A DNA stretch of 64,000 nt from positions 1 to 64,000 of the forward strand of contig JAGBVU010000005.1 in assembly GCA_017630155.1 (NCBI GenBank), given 5' to 3'. The position numbers and the translations under genes are program-made. The DNA comes from Bacteroidales bacterium. GTDB lineage: Bacteria; Bacteroidota; Bacteroidia; Bacteroidales; UBA932. The notes under the pieces are model-generated. The model was not told the origin of the DNA. It did no database searches and was given only the letters and a program-made list of their open reading frames with translations. Positions 27,454 to 37,512 of the stretch are shown here, piece by piece (the first letter of the stretch is position 1; each line of letters starts with the position of its first letter).

Positions 27454-30216
27454 ATGGAATACAACTTTCTCGACATTGAAAAGAAATGGCAAGAGTATTG
27501 GGCCAAGAATCAAACTTATAAGGTAAATATCGATTCATCCAAACCGAAATACTACGTTTTGGATATGTTCCCTTACCCATCCGGAGCGGGTCTTCACGTA
27601 GGTCACCCACTCGGATACATCGCCAGTGACATATACAGCAGATTCAAAAGACTTCAGGGATTCAATGTGCTTCACCCTATGGGTTATGATGCATTCGGAC
27701 TCCCTGCAGAGCAATATGCTATCCAGACAGGTCAGCATCCTGCCACCACCACTGAAAAGAACATTGCCCGCTATAGGGAGCAGATGGACCGTATCGGCTT
27801 CTCGTACGACTGGTCACGTGAGGTGAGGACTTGTGATCCCGAATACTACAAATGGACCCAATGGGCATTCCTTAAGATGTTTGACCATTGGTATAACAAG
27901 GACTCAGAAAAGGCTGAGCCTGTGTCGGAACTTGTGTCTGTCTTTGAGAAGGAAGGTAATGGCACAGTAAATGCCGCTTGCGGTGATGTGGAGATTTTCT
28001 CTGCAGATGAGTGGAACTCGTTTGATGAGAAGACCAAAAACGACATCCTTATGAAGTATCGTATCGCTTATCAGGGAGAGACATCTGTGAACTGGTGCCC
28101 TGCACTGGGGACAGTACTTGCCAACGATGAGGTGAAGGAGGGTTATTCAGTAAGGGGTGGCCACCCGGTAGAGCAGAAGAAGATGAAACAGTGGCAGCTC
28201 AGGGTATCTGCATATGCAGAGAGACTGCTGTCAGAACTCGAGGATCTTGATTGGACAGACTCTCTTAAGGAGATGCAGAGAAACTGGATCGGCAAATCCC
28301 AGGGTGCTGAGATGATTTTCAAAGTGTCAAACGGCACACAGGAATACGATGTTACCATCTTTACTACCCGCGCTGATACAGTATTTGGTGTTACCTTTAT
28401 GGTACTTGCCCCTGAGAGTGAGTGGGTGGAGCTACTTACCACACCTGAGCAGAAAGGGGCTGTGGAGGAGTATTTGCAGATGGCCAAGAAGAAAACTGAG
28501 CGTGAGAGGATGGCCGAGACCAAAAAGGTTACCGGTGTATTCTCAGGTTCTTATGGTATAAACCCTCTGACAGGGGAGAAAGTTCCTGTATGGATTTCGG
28601 AATATGTACTTGCCGGCTACGGTACAGGTGCGATTATGGCTGTTCCTGCACACGACAGCAGGGACTATGCTTTTGCCAAACATTTCAATCTCCCTATCAT
28701 CCCACTTATCGAGGGTTGTGATGTCTCAGAAGAGAGCTTTGATGCCAAAGAGGGTATCATGTGCAACTCCGGCTTCCTTAACGGAATGTCTGTTAAAGAG
28801 GCAATCCCAGCTGCTATCGACAAAGTGGAAGAGATGGGCATCGGAAAGAGAAAGGTAAATTACAGATTGAGGGATGCTATTTTCTCAAGACAAAGATACT
28901 GGGGTGAGCCATTCCCTGTATATTTCAAGGATGGAGTTGCGGTAGCAATGGATGAGAGCAAACTTCCATTGGAACTCCCTGAGGTGGACAAATTCCTCCC
29001 AACTGAGGCTGGTGAACCACCATTGGCACGTGCTAAAGACTGGAACTATGAAGGTTACCCTATCGAAATGAGTACCATGCCTGGTTTTGCAGGTAGTAGT
29101 GCATATTATCTCAGGTATATGGATCCTCACAACTCAGAGGCACTTGTAAGCAGAGAGGCTGATGAGTATTGGCGCAATGTTGACTTGTATATCGGTGGTA
29201 CAGAGCATGCTACAGGCCACTTGATCTACTCACGTTTCTGGAACAAGTTCCTTTACGATTTGGGATGCGTATGTGAGAAGGAGCCTTTCAAGAAGCTTAT
29301 CAACCAGGGTATGATCCAGGGTCGTTCAAACTTCGTATACAGGATCAAAAATACAAATACTTTTGTTTCATATGGTCTTAAAGATCAGTATGATACCACT
29401 GAGATTCACGTAGATGTGAATATCGTAGACCACGACAGACTGGATCTTGAAGCATTCAGGAACTGGATGCCAGATTATGCAAATGCTGAGTTCATCCTTG
29501 AGGACGGCGAGTATATTTGCGGCTGGGCAGTGGAGAAGATGAGTAAGTCCATGTTCAATGTGGTCAACCCTGACAATGTATGTAACGACTACGGTGCAGA
29601 TACTTTGAGAATGTATGAGATGTTCCTTGGTCCACTTGAACAGTCAAAACCTTGGGATACAAAAGGTATTGACGGTGTTCACAGATTCCTCAAAAAACTT
29701 TGGAGACTATACTTCAAGGGTGATGAATATCTTGTGAAGGATCAGAAGGCAACACCTGCAGAGTTGAAGGTGCTCCACAAACTCATCAAGAAAGTACAGA
29801 CAGATATTGAGTCATTCTCATTCAATACATCAGTCAGTGCGTTTATGATTGCCATCAATGAGCTTTCAGACCTCAAATGTTGCTCGAAAGAGGTATTGGA
29901 GCAGGTGGTAATTCTGCTATCACCATTTGCACCACACATAAGTGAGGAGCTATGGGAGGCCCTTGGTCATACAGAGAGTGTCACTTTTGCATCATATCCA
30001 GAATATGTGGAGGCATATACAGTCGAAGATTCATTTGAATATCCTGTATCATTCAATGGCAAGATGAGATTCAAAATCAATCTCTCGAAGTCACTTTCTC
30101 CAAAAGAGGTGGAGGCAGCTGTCCTTGCAGATGAGAATACAGCCAAATATCTTGCTGGAGGCAATGTGAAAAAAGTGATTGTAGTACCATCAAAAATCAT
30201 CAACATAGTTTGCTAA
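27454..30216 (+). CDS. leuS: Leucine--tRNA ligase
   Basis: A 920-residue class I synthetase. The HIGH equivalent HVGH is at 48-51 and KMSKS at 695-699. The large editing (CP1) insertion is recognised by [18 protein letters not shown] and [19 protein letters not shown] blocks. The tRNA-binding C-terminal domain ends the protein. It has its own promoter and heads a unit with two YitT genes. Confidence 0.98.
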   Translation: MEYNFLDIEKKWQEYWAKNQTYKVNIDSSKPKYYVLDMFPYPSGAGLHVGHPLGYIASDIYSRFKRLQGFNVLHPMGYDAFGLPAEQYAIQTGQHPATTTEKNIARYREQMDRIGFSYDWSREVRTCDPEYYKWTQWAFLKMFDHWYNKDSEKAEPVSELVSVFEKEGNGTVNAACGDVEIFSADEWNSFDEKTKNDILMKYRIAYQGETSVNWCPALGTVLANDEVKEGYSVRGGHPVEQKKMKQWQLRVSAYAERLLSELEDLDWTDSLKEMQRNWIGKSQGAEMIFKVSNGTQEYDVTIFTTRADTVFGVTFMVLAPESEWVELLTTPEQKGAVEEYLQMAKKKTERERMAETKKVTGVFSGSYGINPLTGEKVPVWISEYVLAGYGTGAIMAVPAHDSRDYAFAKHFNLPIIPLIEGCDVSEESFDAKEGIMCNSGFLNGMSVKEAIPAAIDKVEEMGIGKRKVNYRLRDAIFSRQRYWGEPFPVYFKDGVAVAMDESKLPLELPEVDKFLPTEAGEPPLARAKDWNYEGYPIEMSTMPGFAGSSAYYLRYMDPHNSEALVSREADEYWRNVDLYIGGTEHATGHLIYSRFWNKFLYDLGCVCEKEPFKKLINQGMIQGRSNFVYRIKNTNTFVSYGLKDQYDTTEIHVDVNIVDHDRLDLEAFRNWMPDYANAEFILEDGEYICGWAVEKMSKSMFNVVNPDNVCNDYGADTLRMYEMFLGPLEQSKPWDTKGIDGVHRFLKKLWRLYFKGDEYLVKDQKATPAELKVLHKLIKKVQTDIESFSFNTSVSAFMIAINELSDLKCCSKEVLEQVVILLSPFAPHISEELWEALGHTESVTFASYPEYVEAYTVEDSFEYPVSFNGKMRFKINLSKSLSPKEVEAAVLADENTAKYLAGGNVKKVIVVPSKIINIVC

Positions 30217-30217
30217 G

Positions 30218-31126
30218 GTGAAAAACGATTATTTGAAAATAGCAAAAGAGTATTTGCTGATAACAATAGGACTGTTCCTCTATTGCTGGAGCTGGACATC
30301 CTTCCTTATCCCCAATGGTATTTCGGGTGGAGGCGTTACCGGTCTTGCTACAGTGATTCAGTATGCAACCAATGGTTTTGTCCCAGTGTCGCTATCGTAC
30401 TTGCTGATAAATGTGTGCCTGGTGACTATGGGCACACTGGCTCTTGGCAAAGGTTTCGGTTTTAAGACCATCTACTGCATACTCCTTGCCTCGGTAATGC
30501 TGAAAGTGCTTCCGGATCTTATCCCTTGGTATTCAGATATTGAAGAGCCATTCATCAATGCCCTGCTCGGTGGTGCCATCGGTGGTGTGGGTATATGTAT
30601 GATTTTTCTCCAGGGGGGAAGTACCGGCGGTACAGACATCATTGCCCTGATCATAGGGAAGTACAGGGAGATATCTCCTGGAACAGTATTTATGTGGTGT
30701 GACCTGATGATTATCGGATCCATTATGTTTTTGCCTGAAAAAGGGTTGCAGGATGTCGTATACGGATATATCCAGATGGTGTCATTTACTTACACATTGG
30801 ATATGTTGCTGACAGGAAATAAGCAGTCTGTGCAGATACTTATATTTTCATCAAAATACAAAGAGATTGCGGATATCCTGGTGCATCAAAAGGATAAGGG
30901 TGTTACAGCCCTGAGCGCCACCGGGTGGTATTCTCAATGTGAATCCAAGGTGCTTCTGGTTGTGGTAAGGAAGTACGGCCTTAATGAAGTGATGAAGACC
31001 ATCAAGGAGATAGACGAGAGGGCCTTTACATCAGTAAGTCAAGTTCAAAGTGTGTATGGTCGAGGTTTTGACCAGATTAAAGCTGGAGGAAAAATTAAAT
31101 GGAACAAAGAATCAAAAGAGTGTTGA
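30218..31126 (+). CDS. YitT family membrane protein (copy 1)
   Basis: A 302-residue protein with about five N-terminal membrane helices (about 13-200), the signature LQGGSTGGTDIIAL and a C-terminal DUF2179 cytosolic domain ending VYGRGFDQIK. Family function is not established. It starts with GTG one base after leuS. Its end overlaps the second copy by 28 bases. Confidence 0.9.
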   Translation: MKNDYLKIAKEYLLITIGLFLYCWSWTSFLIPNGISGGGVTGLATVIQYATNGFVPVSLSYLLINVCLVTMGTLALGKGFGFKTIYCILLASVMLKVLPDLIPWYSDIEEPFINALLGGAIGGVGICMIFLQGGSTGGTDIIALIIGKYREISPGTVFMWCDLMIIGSIMFLPEKGLQDVVYGYIQMVSFTYTLDMLLTGNKQSVQILIFSSKYKEIADILVHQKDKGVTALSATGWYSQCESKVLLVVVRKYGLNEVMKTIKEIDERAFTSVSQVQSVYGRGFDQIKAGGKIKWNKESKEC

Positions 31127-32001
31127 CAGTCCTTAAAGAGTATATAATCATTACTCTCGGACTCTTGTGTTATACAGCGGGTTGGTGTATTTTCATTATC
31201 CCTCATGAAATGGTGGGTGGAGGCGTATCAGGTATAGGTGCCCTGATATATTACGCTACAGGTTTTCCTGTGAGTTACTCATATTTTATCATCAACTTCG
31301 TATTGTTGTTGATCGCGTTGAAGGTATTGGGCAAAGGTTTCGGATTCAAGACTGTGTTTGCCATAGTTATGGCTTCACTTTTCTTCAAAATCCTCCCCGA
31401 TATAATACCCCAATCATTCATTGATGAGATTGCCATATCCAATGGTAAACTTATGTCTGCCATCATAGGTGGAGCCATCTCTGGAGTAGGTATTACCCTG
31501 ACATTCTCTCAAGGTGGAAGTACAGGTGGTACAGATATCATCGCGCTGATGATAACCAAATACAGAAATGTCTCACCAGGTAAAATAATCCTTTACCTTG
31601 ATATAATCATCATAGCATCTTCTCTTCTCCTTCCTAATGATCTCAATATGGGGGCCAAGTTTGCCAATGTGGTATATGGTTATATGGTGACAGGTTTGTG
31701 TGCGAGCACATTGGATCTTCTCCTTTCAGGTATGAAACAATCTATCCAGATGTTCATATTCTCAAAAAACTATGCAGCTATAGCAGACAGGATCTCAAAT
31801 GAGCTGCGCCGTGGTGTGACTGTATTGGATGGTCAGGGCTGGTTCTCAAAGCAGAACGGCAAAGTGCTGTTGGTTATCGCCAAAAAGACAGATATGAACT
31901 TCCTTTACAAGATAGTCAAGGAGGAGGACAAGGATGCATTTATGTCTGAGGGAAGCGTTAGAGGTGTGTATGGTCAAGGCTTTGACCAGATAAAAAAATA
32001 G
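31099..32001 (+). CDS. YitT family membrane protein (copy 2)
   Basis: A 300-residue paralogue of the preceding gene. It shows the same layout: helices about 12-195, SQGGSTGGTDIIAL, and a C-terminal DUF2179 domain ending VYGQGFDQIKK. The amino-acid resemblance is clear but the nucleotide sequences differ, so the duplication is old. It begins inside the end of copy 1 in another frame, so translation is probably coupled. Function unknown. Confidence 0.9.
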   Translation: MEQRIKRVLTVLKEYIIITLGLLCYTAGWCIFIIPHEMVGGGVSGIGALIYYATGFPVSYSYFIINFVLLLIALKVLGKGFGFKTVFAIVMASLFFKILPDIIPQSFIDEIAISNGKLMSAIIGGAISGVGITLTFSQGGSTGGTDIIALMITKYRNVSPGKIILYLDIIIIASSLLLPNDLNMGAKFANVVYGYMVTGLCASTLDLLLSGMKQSIQMFIFSKNYAAIADRISNELRRGVTVLDGQGWFSKQNGKVLLVIAKKTDMNFLYKIVKEEDKDAFMSEGSVRGVYGQGFDQIKK

Positions 32002-32080
32002 AATTCAGTCAAGATTTCTAAAATTCAGTTTTTCTTCTCTATTTAACTGATATTTAGAATGATAAGATAGTCCATCGTAT

Positions 32081-32088
32081 TAATTTTG
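32081..32088 (+). promoter_or_regulatory. -7 element for AraC regulator
   Basis: TAATTTTG, 30 bases before the ATG at 32119. It argues against an in-frame TTG start at 32086, which overlaps it. Confidence 0.5.
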
Positions 32089-32118
32089 AAGGCATATAAT
32101 GCTAAGAAGTTAATATGT

Positions 32119-33198
32119 ATGGAACCACAGGCTGTTAAAATTTTAGAAGGGATGAGTGGTTTTTTGCCACTCTTCCCTTTTTTTGTGATTGTGGCGGGGA
32201 GTGTCTACTTCCTGCTGAAATGGGGAAAAGGGGGCAATTGTTCCCCAAAATGGTCGGGGTATCTTCTGCGGCTTGATATGATCCTTTTATCATATTTTAC
32301 ACTATTGTATCTCAATTATATTTTGATGAGAAGTTTTCCAACAAGGTCGGGTGTCCTATATCTGGCAGATTTGCAGTTGCTGTTCATAGTTCCCCTATTT
32401 TACCCTATGCTCCATATTCAGGAAAAGGAATTCAGGAGGGGGTTCCTGTCGGCCATTGCCATATCATTGGTCATCTGTTCCCTTTTCTGGTGTGGAGTGG
32501 GTATCGCCCTTCTCAAGCCGCTGATATTCCTCTTTTCCCTATCCTCCCTTATTTTCATATATGCAGATAGAGTAAAGGGTGATTCGACGCATCTGTATGT
32601 TCTGTTGTTTTTTTTGGTGCTGCTATTGGCAGATGCGATAATATTGATGTGCGATGGTATAATGTTAAAAATGTTTCTTGCCACTCTCCAGCTTCTTGCC
32701 ATATTTATGCTCTCAATATTATGGCTCCTAAAAAGTGATACTATAATCTCTTCTTTGAAGGTGTATGGTACAGTCTCTTCTTACAGACAGGATGTGAGGA
32801 TGCTTGCAGAGGATAATATGGAGTATGGTAATTATGAGATAAAGTCCAGAATTTTTGCCCTTTTTGAGAAGGAGAAACCTTATCTCTCCCCGGACCTTAC
32901 CATTGCAGATCTGGCGAGGATGCTCTATACCAACCAGTCATATCTATCCAAGTTTCTCAATAATGGTATAAAGATGAATTTCAATGAGTTTGTTAACAAT
33001 TACAGGGTCAATGAGGCGATATCCCTGTTTGAGGAGAATAACGACCTTACATTGATAGATTTGTGCAAAAAGAGTGGCTTCAGGAATATAACATCGTTCA
33101 ATAATGCATTCAGACTCTGTACCGGGTGTACTCCGGGGGAGTGGTGCAGACGTGTGAAGAGGGGGGATGGGTATGAGAAAGTTAAGGCTGACCAGTAG
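32119..33198 (+). CDS. Membrane-anchored AraC family regulator
   Basis: A 359-residue protein. About six hydrophobic helices (about 20-215) are followed by a cytosolic linker and a C-terminal AraC-type double helix-turn-helix (about 255-355), with LTIADLARMLYTNQSYLSKFLN in the first and LTLIDLCKKSGFRNITSFNNAF in the second, then CTPGEW. This arrangement is common among Bacteroidetes regulators. Signal and target genes are unknown. Its last 32 bases overlap the next AraC-like gene. Confidence 0.85.
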   Translation: MEPQAVKILEGMSGFLPLFPFFVIVAGSVYFLLKWGKGGNCSPKWSGYLLRLDMILLSYFTLLYLNYILMRSFPTRSGVLYLADLQLLFIVPLFYPMLHIQEKEFRRGFLSAIAISLVICSLFWCGVGIALLKPLIFLFSLSSLIFIYADRVKGDSTHLYVLLFFLVLLLADAIILMCDGIMLKMFLATLQLLAIFMLSILWLLKSDTIISSLKVYGTVSSYRQDVRMLAEDNMEYGNYEIKSRIFALFEKEKPYLSPDLTIADLARMLYTNQSYLSKFLNNGIKMNFNEFVNNYRVNEAISLFEENNDLTLIDLCKKSGFRNITSFNNAFRLCTGCTPGEWCRRVKRGDGYEKVKADQ

Positions 33199-33583
33199 AT
33201 TTCCATTTATACGGAGGGAGGGGAGAAGAAGATATCCCTTCAAATATCCCGAAGCTGTTTTTCTTAGGATAGAGAGGGTAATGGATGAGCAGAAGCCCTA
33301 TCTGAGGCCTGACTTTTCTCTGGATGAGCTGTGTAAACTTGTGGGGATCAATCGCACATATGTTTCAGCGGCATTCAGGTGTCATAAAACCAGTTTTCCA
33401 ATCTTTGTGGGTGAGCTCAGATGCAGGCATTTGGTCTCTCTCCTGGAATCGGAGGTGGGTATGTACGATACAGAAGAGCTCTCCATTTTGTCCGGATTTC
33501 CCACCAAAAGGACAATGTTTATCTACTTGAGGAGATTTGCCCCCGATGTTTACTTGAGAGTTAGGTCAAGAGTTAAAAAATAA
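33167..33583 (+). CDS. Small AraC-type helix-turn-helix protein
   Basis: A 138-residue protein with only a C-terminal-type DNA-binding module. Its first helix-turn-helix (FSLDELCKLVGINRTYVSAAFR) is clear. The second is diverged (EELSILSGFPTKRTMFIYLRRF). A basic N-terminus (about 1-25) precedes it. There is no sensor or membrane part. It begins inside the 3' end of the membrane-anchored AraC gene in another frame; a purine-rich GGGGGG stretch precedes its ATG. An ATG at 33173 is an alternative. It may act with the larger regulator; that is inference. Confidence 0.75.
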   Translation: MGMRKLRLTSRFPFIRREGRRRYPFKYPEAVFLRIERVMDEQKPYLRPDFSLDELCKLVGINRTYVSAAFRCHKTSFPIFVGELRCRHLVSLLESEVGMYDTEELSILSGFPTKRTMFIYLRRFAPDVYLRVRSRVKK

Positions 33584-33587
33584 TTCC

Positions 33588-33595
33588 TAAATTTG
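33588..33595 (+). promoter_or_regulatory. -7 element for ettA
   Basis: TAAATTTG, 20 bases before the ettA ATG. Confidence 0.55.
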
Positions 33596-33615
33596 TAGGA
33601 TAAATCAAATATAGC

Positions 33616-35289
33616 ATGGCTGACGAAAAAATAATATTCTCGATGAATGGTGTAGGGAAGATTCTCCCTCACAACAATAAAGTAATCCTTAAGGATATAT
33701 ATCTCTCATTCTTCTATGGTGCTAAGATCGGTATTATCGGTCTTAACGGCTCCGGTAAATCTACCTTGATGAAGATTATTGCAGGCATAGAGAAATCTTA
33801 CCAGGGAGAAGTGGTTTGGGCACCCGGTTATAGTGTTGGGTACCTGGAGCAGGAGCCCGAACTTGATGACACCAAGACTGTGAAGGAGGTGGTGAGCGAG
33901 GGTGTTCAGGAGGTTATGGATGTCCTGAAGGAGTATGAAGAGGTGAATATGAAGTTCTGTGAGCCGATGAGTGATGCAGAGATGAACAAACTCATTGAGA
34001 GACAAGGTGTTCTCACAGAGAGGATAGAGCAGCTGGGAGGCTGGGACATTGATGCGAAGCTTGAAAGGGCTATGGATGCCCTTATGTGCCCTGAGCCTGA
34101 TGCACTTGTGAAGAATCTAAGTGGTGGCGAGAGGCGTCGTGTGGCCTTGTGCCGTCTTCTCCTTAAGGAGCCGGATGTGCTCCTTCTTGACGAGCCTACC
34201 AACCACCTCGATACTGAGAGTATCCAGTGGCTTGAGGAGCACCTCAGACAATATAAAGGTACAGTTATCGCTGTGACCCACGACCGTTACTTCCTCGACA
34301 ATGTAGCAGGGTGGATTCTGGAGCTTGACCGCGGTGAGGGTATTCCATGGAAAGGCAATTACTCATCTTGGCTTGATCAGAAGAGTGCCCGCCTAGCTAT
34401 GGAGGAGAAACAGGAGAGCAAGCGTCGCAAGACTCTCGAGAGGGAGCTTGAGTGGGTTCGTATGGCCCCTAAGGCCCGTCACGCCAAATCAAAAGCGAGG
34501 TTGGGTGCATATGAGAAGATGCTCAATGAGGACCGCAAACAGAAAGAGGAGAAACTTGAGATCTTTATCCCTAACGGACCACGTCTTGGTACCAGAGTCA
34601 TCGAAGCAAACGGCGTCTCAAAAGGGTATGGGGACAAACTCCTATATGAGAACCTTACATTCAAACTTCCACCTGCAGGTATCGTGGGTGTCATCGGTCC
34701 TAACGGTGCCGGTAAAACTACCCTTTTCAGACTTATTATGGGCCTTGAGACCCCTGATAGCGGTGATTTTACTGTAGGTGAAACTGTTAAAATCGCTTAT
34801 GTGGACCAGCAGCATCGCCAGATTGATCCTGACAAGACAGTATATGAGACCATAGCCGACAATTCAGAGTTTGTCAAACTCGGAAATAAAGAGGTGAATG
34901 CCCGTGCTTATGTGTCCCGTTTCAACTTTGCTGGTGCAGACCAGGAGAAGCTTTGCGGTATCCTCAGTGGTGGTGAGAGAAACAGACTTCACCTGGCCCT
35001 TACATTGAAACAGGAGGCCAACGTACTCCTTCTCGACGAGCCTACCAACGACGTGGATGTGAACACTATCCGTGCTCTTGAGGAGGGTCTTGAGAACTTC
35101 GCGGGATGTGCTGTGGTAATCTCCCACGACAGATGGTTCCTCGACAGGATTGCTACACATATCCTGGCATTCGAGGGTGATTCAAAGGTTTATTTCTTCG
35201 AGGGAACATACTCAGAATATGAGGAGAACAAGAAACAGCGTCTCGGCAATGTCGAACCAAAACGATTCAAATACAAAAAACTAAAATAG
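33616..35289 (+). CDS. ettA: ABC-F ATPase, energy-dependent translational throttle protein EttA
   Basis: A 557-residue protein with two ABC ATPase domains and no membrane segment. Walker A motifs are GLNGSGKST (42-50) and GPNGAGKT (361-368). Both signature motifs (NLSGGERRRVALC and ILSGGERNRLHLAL) are present. A charged interdomain linker (PtIM, about 250-320) marks an ABC-F ribosome-associated factor. The arm insertion in the first domain and overall length match EttA. alr follows after two bases. Confidence 0.95.
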   Translation: MADEKIIFSMNGVGKILPHNNKVILKDIYLSFFYGAKIGIIGLNGSGKSTLMKIIAGIEKSYQGEVVWAPGYSVGYLEQEPELDDTKTVKEVVSEGVQEVMDVLKEYEEVNMKFCEPMSDAEMNKLIERQGVLTERIEQLGGWDIDAKLERAMDALMCPEPDALVKNLSGGERRRVALCRLLLKEPDVLLLDEPTNHLDTESIQWLEEHLRQYKGTVIAVTHDRYFLDNVAGWILELDRGEGIPWKGNYSSWLDQKSARLAMEEKQESKRRKTLERELEWVRMAPKARHAKSKARLGAYEKMLNEDRKQKEEKLEIFIPNGPRLGTRVIEANGVSKGYGDKLLYENLTFKLPPAGIVGVIGPNGAGKTTLFRLIMGLETPDSGDFTVGETVKIAYVDQQHRQIDPDKTVYETIADNSEFVKLGNKEVNARAYVSRFNFAGADQEKLCGILSGGERNRLHLALTLKQEANVLLLDEPTNDVDVNTIRALEEGLENFAGCAVVISHDRWFLDRIATHILAFEGDSKVYFFEGTYSEYEENKKQRLGNVEPKRFKYKKLK

Positions 35290-35291
35290 AT

Positions 35292-36407
35292 ATGGTACCA
35301 CACGCACAGCTTGAGATTCATATCCCAAACGTATTACACAACTACCGTTATTTCAGGTCAAAACTAAAACCTGAGACTAAACTTCTAATTCTTATCAAGG
35401 CCAATGCATATGGTCACGGAGCAGTTCCATTTGCCAAAGCGATGGAGGATGCCGGAGCAGATTATATCGCAGTGGCTACTGTAAAAGAGGGTATAGAGCT
35501 TCGCCAAGGTGGAATAAAACTCCCTATCCTTATCCTTACTGCTGGTACAGAGATGTATCCTGAGGTTATCGAGTACAACTTGGAACCTGGTATGCCAAAT
35601 GTATCTTCACTCCAAAAGTTCTCTGAAGTGTTAAAGAGTCAGGGTGTAAGCAAATACCCTGTACACATCAAATTCGATACAGGTATGCACCGTCTCGGTT
35701 TTATGGAACCTGAGCTCCCTGCACTTAAAGAGTTCTTGCTTGCCCACCCTGAAGTGGAGGCGAAATCTCTTTATACTCACTTGGCAGGTGCAGACAGCCC
35801 TGAACACGATGAGTTCACACTTGGTCAGCTATCACTTTTCGAGAGACTTACAAGTGATGTTCTGGCTGCACTCCCTTACAAGCCTATGAGACACGCATTC
35901 AACTCGGCAGGTATCGAGAGATTTGCAGAGAAATATCCTCAGTACCAATATGATATGGCCCGTCTTGGTATCGGTATCTACGGTATCAGCTATGTGGATG
36001 ACAAGAATATGAAACCATCTGCCTATTACAGATGCCCTATAGTTCAGATCAAGACCCTCGGTCCAAATGACGGTACAGTAGGTTACGGCCGCCACGGTAA
36101 GCTCGGTCCTGATGGTAAGACCATTGCCACTATCCCTGTAGGTTATGCTGACGGTATCAATAGACATCTTAGCCGTGGTGCAGCCTCTTTCGAGGTTAAC
36201 GGCCACCTGTGTCCGACTATCGGCAATGTATGTATGGATATGTGTATGATTGATATTACAGGTGTGGATGCCAAAGTAGGTGATACAGTTACCATCTTCG
36301 GCGATAACCCTACAGCCAACGATCTTGCAGCCATCCTTGATACCATTCCATACGAAATCTACACTTCAGTCCCAGCCAGGGTGAAGAGGGTAGTGACCGG
36401 AATCTAA
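35292..36407 (+). CDS. alr: Alanine racemase
   Basis: A 371-residue PLP enzyme that makes D-alanine for peptidoglycan. The PLP Lys is Lys36 in KANAYGHG, and the catalytic Tyr is Tyr265 in GYGRHGKL. GVRLGIGIYG-type, PVGYADGINR and NVCMDMCMID blocks are present. It lacks a signal peptide. It ends eight bases from the holA stop on the other strand, with no clear terminator. Confidence 0.97.
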   Translation: MVPHAQLEIHIPNVLHNYRYFRSKLKPETKLLILIKANAYGHGAVPFAKAMEDAGADYIAVATVKEGIELRQGGIKLPILILTAGTEMYPEVIEYNLEPGMPNVSSLQKFSEVLKSQGVSKYPVHIKFDTGMHRLGFMEPELPALKEFLLAHPEVEAKSLYTHLAGADSPEHDEFTLGQLSLFERLTSDVLAALPYKPMRHAFNSAGIERFAEKYPQYQYDMARLGIGIYGISYVDDKNMKPSAYYRCPIVQIKTLGPNDGTVGYGRHGKLGPDGKTIATIPVGYADGINRHLSRGAASFEVNGHLCPTIGNVCMDMCMIDITGVDAKVGDTVTIFGDNPTANDLAAILDTIPYEIYTSVPARVKRVVTGI

Positions 36408-36415
36408 AAAGGGAA

Positions 36416-37456
36416 TCAGAAAATTTTGCCAAGCAACTCTATGAGCAGTTCACCTTCGGTGGCTGAACCTCTGGAGTTGCTTTTGCTTTTATAGTCGCAC
36501 TCCTTGAGCTGGGAGATAATCCTCATAGTCTTTTTCAAAGGATATCTTTGTGCAGCAGAGATATATGAGGCGGCAGTCTTGTAATATAGCCCTGCACGTG
36601 TGGCTGCATCCTGAAGTGAGGGGCGGGATGATTCAAGGCAATAGGCGTGGATCTGCTCTATCTTGGAGAAAAAGAAGAAGAGAAATCCCAATGTTTTGGG
36701 CAATGGGTATTGCTTTGGGGATTCTCCGAAGAAATATGCGATTTTGAATGCTTTGGCAGCATTGCCGTAGGCTATGGCGTTGGTCAGTTCGGTGATGTTG
36801 AATTCGCGGCTGATCCCAATAATCTTCTCCACATCTGCAGCAGTGATGTTGATGGTCCCCTCAGGGAGGGATTTGAGCAGTTTGTCCACCTCAAGAACTA
36901 TCTTTCTCAAATCATTGCCAGCACACTCAGCAATAAGCATAGCTGCATCTCCATCAATGCTTCTCCCTTGGGATTTGAGGTATTGTTCTACCCATTTGGG
37001 AACCCCCTCTTCCGCCACTTTTGCCGATTCGAACACAAAGCCATATTTGGTGGCACTCTTGTAGAAAGAGGTCCTTTTGTCTGCATTTTTGCCGTTGAAG
37101 CACAGAACCAGCACAGTTGTGGCCACCGGATTCTCAAGGTATGGGATAAGCTCCTCTGTTTTTTTGAGGGACTGTGCCTCTTTGACTATTACAAGTTGCC
37201 TTTGGGCCATCATAGGGAAGCGGCTGGACACATCTATAATCTCCCTGCAAGTGGTTTCAGAGGCATAGAGGGTGTATTGGTTGAAATCCCTCTCATGCTC
37301 CTCAAGGGCGTTTTCTGTGATCAGGGAGAGCGCTTTGTCCACATAGAAAGGCTCCTCCCCCATAAGGATGTAGAATGGGAAGAATGTGCCCTGGAGAATT
37401 TTCTCTTTCAGTGTAGCGAACTGGGCAAGTGTATCCGGTCCTTTTTGTTTAGCCAT
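36416..37456 (-). CDS. holA: DNA polymerase III subunit delta
   Basis: A 346-residue clamp-loader subunit. The N-terminal HolA domain begins with FFPFYILMGEEPFYVDKAL, the AAA+-like core lacks a functional Walker A (as in all HolA) and the C-terminal helical collar region contains LLKSLPEG and IGISREFNITELTNAI. It opens the beta clamp. The promoter -7 box ends four bases before the ATG, so the mRNA may be leaderless. It is divergent from the HsdR_N gene. Confidence 0.95.
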   Translation of the reverse strand: MAKQKGPDTLAQFATLKEKILQGTFFPFYILMGEEPFYVDKALSLITENALEEHERDFNQYTLYASETTCREIIDVSSRFPMMAQRQLVIVKEAQSLKKTEELIPYLENPVATTVLVLCFNGKNADKRTSFYKSATKYGFVFESAKVAEEGVPKWVEQYLKSQGRSIDGDAAMLIAECAGNDLRKIVLEVDKLLKSLPEGTINITAADVEKIIGISREFNITELTNAIAYGNAAKAFKIAYFFGESPKQYPLPKTLGFLFFFFSKIEQIHAYCLESSRPSLQDAATRAGLYYKTAASYISAAQRYPLKKTMRIISQLKECDYKSKSNSRGSATEGELLIELLGKIF

Positions 37457-37460
37457 AGGA

Positions 37461-37468
37461 CAAATTTA
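37461..37468 (-). promoter_or_regulatory. -7 element for holA
   Basis: The reverse strand reads TAAATTTG. Four bases separate it from the holA ATG. Confidence 0.5.
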
Positions 37469-37479
37469 AGAATTATATT

Positions 37480-37487
37480 TATATTTG
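37480..37487 (+). promoter_or_regulatory. -7 element for HsdR_N gene
   Basis: TATATTTG, 25 bases before the ATG at 37513. The region is AT-rich. Confidence 0.55.
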
Positions 37488-37512
37488 TTGAGATAAAATT
37501 TGAGTTCAGCAG

